Below, piece after piece: positions 21,572 to 23,078 of a stretch of 23,078 bases of DNA. Position 1 is the first letter of the stretch; every line of letters begins with the position of its first letter. The stretch spans positions 1-23,078 of the forward strand of contig JAQIBO010000155.1 of the NCBI GenBank assembly GCA_027859055.1, read 5' to 3'. The position numbers and the translations under genes are program-made. The notes under the pieces are model-generated. The model did not search any database and was not told the origin of the DNA. It saw only the letters and a list, made by a program, of their open reading frames with translations. The stretch comes from Spirochaeta sp. GTDB lineage: Bacteria; Spirochaetota; Spirochaetia; DSM-27196; Alkalispirochaetaceae.

Positions 21572-23078
21572 TTATTGATTCTGATTATTCGGTCCCCCGA
21601 GCCGGTCGAGGGCGCGGGAACTGTCTTCCAACTGTTCCATCATTCCTTCCATTCGTCCGAAATCGTTTCGGAGTTCCTGTTCATAGTCTTCCAGACGGTC
21701 ATTGTAGCGCGAAATCCGGTTTTGCGTTTGATCTATGCGGGTATCCAATCCACCGGTGCGACCGGCGACGATGCCACCGGTCTGGACATATGGCGCGACA
21801 TACCGTTCAAGTGCAACGGCGACGCCGGTGTCGACGGCAAGGTCGCCATCGGTGTCACTGCCGAACAGGCGCCCAACCGATTCAAAATCCTCAGTCAGCG
21901 CCTGATCGAGCGTGGTCTCGCTGATCTCGAGGTACCCTCGCAATCGGGAGCTGTCAAAACCGCCCCCCGCTCCGGAGGCGTTTGTAGACACGCCAATCTG
22001 GGACAAAAGCCGAAATGAGGCGTCCGCACCGGTATCATATGGATCCATCATGATCGTCTGCAGCCGACTGCGCAGCTGGTTCAAACCGCTGTCGCCCTGG
22101 AAAATACCAAGCCGTTCTTCCATCGTACTGCGTTCATCTTCGTTGAAGTATTCGATCTGATCGATCAGGCTGCGTTCGTTGCGGGTGTAGATGTTGATGT
22201 CCCGGACTACCTGATTGTAGTAACCGACGAACTCGATAATCGATTCCTTGGCGGTCTCCCGGTCCGGCTGCACCTCGATCTCCACCGGTTCAGGAGAGGA
22301 GCGCAGCAGATTAAGGGTCACACCGGGTATCAAATCATCGATCTCGTTGCTGCTGCGTTCGATCTCAATCCCGCTATAACTGATCCGCGCGTCCCGTGCT
22401 GTTTCCAGTGCGTTTGCCGGTCGGATTCCTCCACGCGTTTGTGGGTCCAGGATCTCTATGTTTCGAACTTCGAGGTTGCGATGAGTGTTCCGGTTTTCGA
22501 AGGCAAAGCCCGAGGTTCGGGACAGTAACTCAGACGCGGGGATCTCCACCGTTTGGAATTCATTTGATTCCGGGAGTGGCGGAAGCGGTTGTGCGGTCCC
22601 GCCGCCAAGAATAGACATTGCCTGATTGTCTTCAAGAAACGGCGGTGGTTTCGGTGTTTCCGTTTGGGGAAGGTCGAATCCGAGCTGTTCATTTCGTATC
22701 GTCACGTCGCCAAGGGTCGTGGTGCCCGGTTGAGGCGGTTCAACCCCGGGTGGGGTCGGCGGCGGCTCCCACGCGTCTCGGTCAAGGTCCTGACTCCGCG
22801 CCTGGAACCGAAGAACCATGCCGTCGGTTATTTCGAACGGCCGGTCGAGGCGAACCTGCTCTGATGCGCCCGGTTCAAGCAGGAGCGGATCCTCCTGCAG
22901 GAGTGCCACTGATTGCTCCGGCCGGGGACGGCTCATAACGCCGATCTCTTCCATCAGCGCGACGCTGTCGTCAGAAAAAGCGAGCTGAGCGGCGGCACCC
23001 TCACGTTGTCCGGCAAAGACGACACCAGCGACACGCAGGTGATCGTCTTTGCCGGACAACGTGAGGGTGCCGCCGCTC
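21572..23078 (-). CDS. fliD: Flagellar filament cap protein FliD, partial (5' end off the window)
   Basis: About 500 C-terminal residues of FliD, the filament cap that guides flagellin polymerisation. The N-terminal part is beyond the window edge. Visible family regions: AAQLAFSDDSVALMEEIGV near the start of the visible part, ARDARISYSGIEIERSSNEIDDLIPGVTLNLLR, then ESIIEFVGYYNQVVRDINIYTRNE, SRLQTIMMDPYD, and the C-terminal coiled coil LDTRIDQTQNRISRYNDRLEDYEQELRNDF. A Pro-rich insert (PPPTPPGVEPPQPG, then PKPPPF) lies before the conserved ARISYSG region and may be lineage-specific. The farthest 36 bases form one arm of a perfect inverted repeat, so the outermost codons could be an assembly artefact. 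The 302-residue gene follows 66 bases downstream. Confidence 0.92.
   Translation of the reverse strand, partial: SGGTLTLSGKDDHLRVAGVVFAGQREGAAAQLAFSDDSVALMEEIGVMSRPRPEQSVALLQEDPLLLEPGASEQVRLDRPFEITDGMVLRFQARSQDLDRDAWEPPPTPPGVEPPQPGTTTLGDVTIRNEQLGFDLPQTETPKPPPFLEDNQAMSILGGGTAQPLPPLPESNEFQTVEIPASELLSRTSGFAFENRNTHRNLEVRNIEILDPQTRGGIRPANALETARDARISYSGIEIERSSNEIDDLIPGVTLNLLRSSPEPVEIEVQPDRETAKESIIEFVGYYNQVVRDINIYTRNERSLIDQIEYFNEDERSTMEERLGIFQGDSGLNQLRSRLQTIMMDPYDTGADASFRLLSQIGVSTNASGAGGGFDSSRLRGYLEISETTLDQALTEDFESVGRLFGSDTDGDLAVDTGVAVALERYVAPYVQTGGIVAGRTGGLDTRIDQTQNRISRYNDRLEDYEQELRNDFGRMEGMMEQLEDSSRALDRLGGPNNQNQ
22987..23078. repeat. Perfect 36-bp inverted repeat with 20-base loop inside fliD
   Basis: Bases 22987-23022 are the exact reverse complement of 23043-23078, with 20 unpaired bases between (23023-23042). 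The outer arm ends at the last base of the window. Both strands are open and encode the same flanking peptides, SGGTLTLSGKDD and VFAGQREGAAA. It may be a real palindrome or a fold-back chimera at a contig end. Confidence 0.9.

Noticed and set aside
1..23078. CRISPR array, rRNA, insertion sequence or prophage
   Set aside because: No regularly spaced repeats, rRNA signature, transposase or phage gene was seen anywhere in the window.

Overview
The window looks like chromosomal DNA (quite possibly a whole contig, since both ends cut through genes) from a GC-rich, free-living-type spirochaete in the Spirochaetales. The basis is gene content: a flgN-flgK-flgL-fliW-csrA flagellar block, a fliD gene followed by two small unknown genes and tsaE-tsaB, a Fur-family regulator, glycogen genes and a lone cheB. 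The taxonomic call is inference; no rRNA or ribosomal protein gene is present to confirm it.

Layout. (a) 1-1750: the N-terminal part of an MFS transporter on the minus strand, then a plus-strand higB-higA toxin-antitoxin pair in visibly more A/T-rich DNA. (b) 1700-2000: a tRNA-Asp gene (minus) with a strong bidirectional-type terminator behind it and a textbook promoter in front, embedded in a perfect 12-bp inverted repeat. (c) 1946-4266: a zinc-knuckle SAM methyltransferase divergent from a Fur-family regulator, whose end overlaps the end of cheB. (d) 4295-10826: glgC (with cheB downstream) and glgA are separated by mrfA-mrfB, the helicase-exonuclease pair known from Bacillus mitomycin C repair. 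(e) 10829-14565: minus-strand operon trxB-nagZ-GNAT-glgA with tight or overlapping junctions. (f) 14683-19105: plus-strand flagellar hook-filament junction operon ending in the FliW/CsrA regulatory pair. (g) 19111-23078: minus-strand operon fliD-(302 aa)-(87 aa)-tsaE-tsaB, running off the window.

How the parts work together. FlgN is the export chaperone for the junction proteins FlgK and FlgL, FliD caps the filament, and FliW sequesters CsrA to relieve translational repression of flagellar mRNAs; a hairpin with GGA motifs in the flgK leader could be a CsrA site. GlgC makes ADP-glucose and GlgA polymerises it to glycogen. TsaB and TsaE belong to the t6A tRNA modification machinery. MrfA/MrfB probably repair DNA crosslinks or adducts.

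Genes are packed tightly: convergent pairs overlap (fur/cheB by 8 bp, mrfB/glgA by 62 bp) or nearly touch (csrA/tsaB, 5 bp). No stretch over 300 bases lacks a gene or RNA. Several well-formed sigma70-type promoters (TTGAC- box, 17-bp spacer) sit so close to start codons (higB, fur, glgC) that the mRNAs should be leaderless or nearly so. The clearest structural oddity is a perfect 36-bp inverted repeat in fliD whose outer arm ends exactly at the last base of the window.
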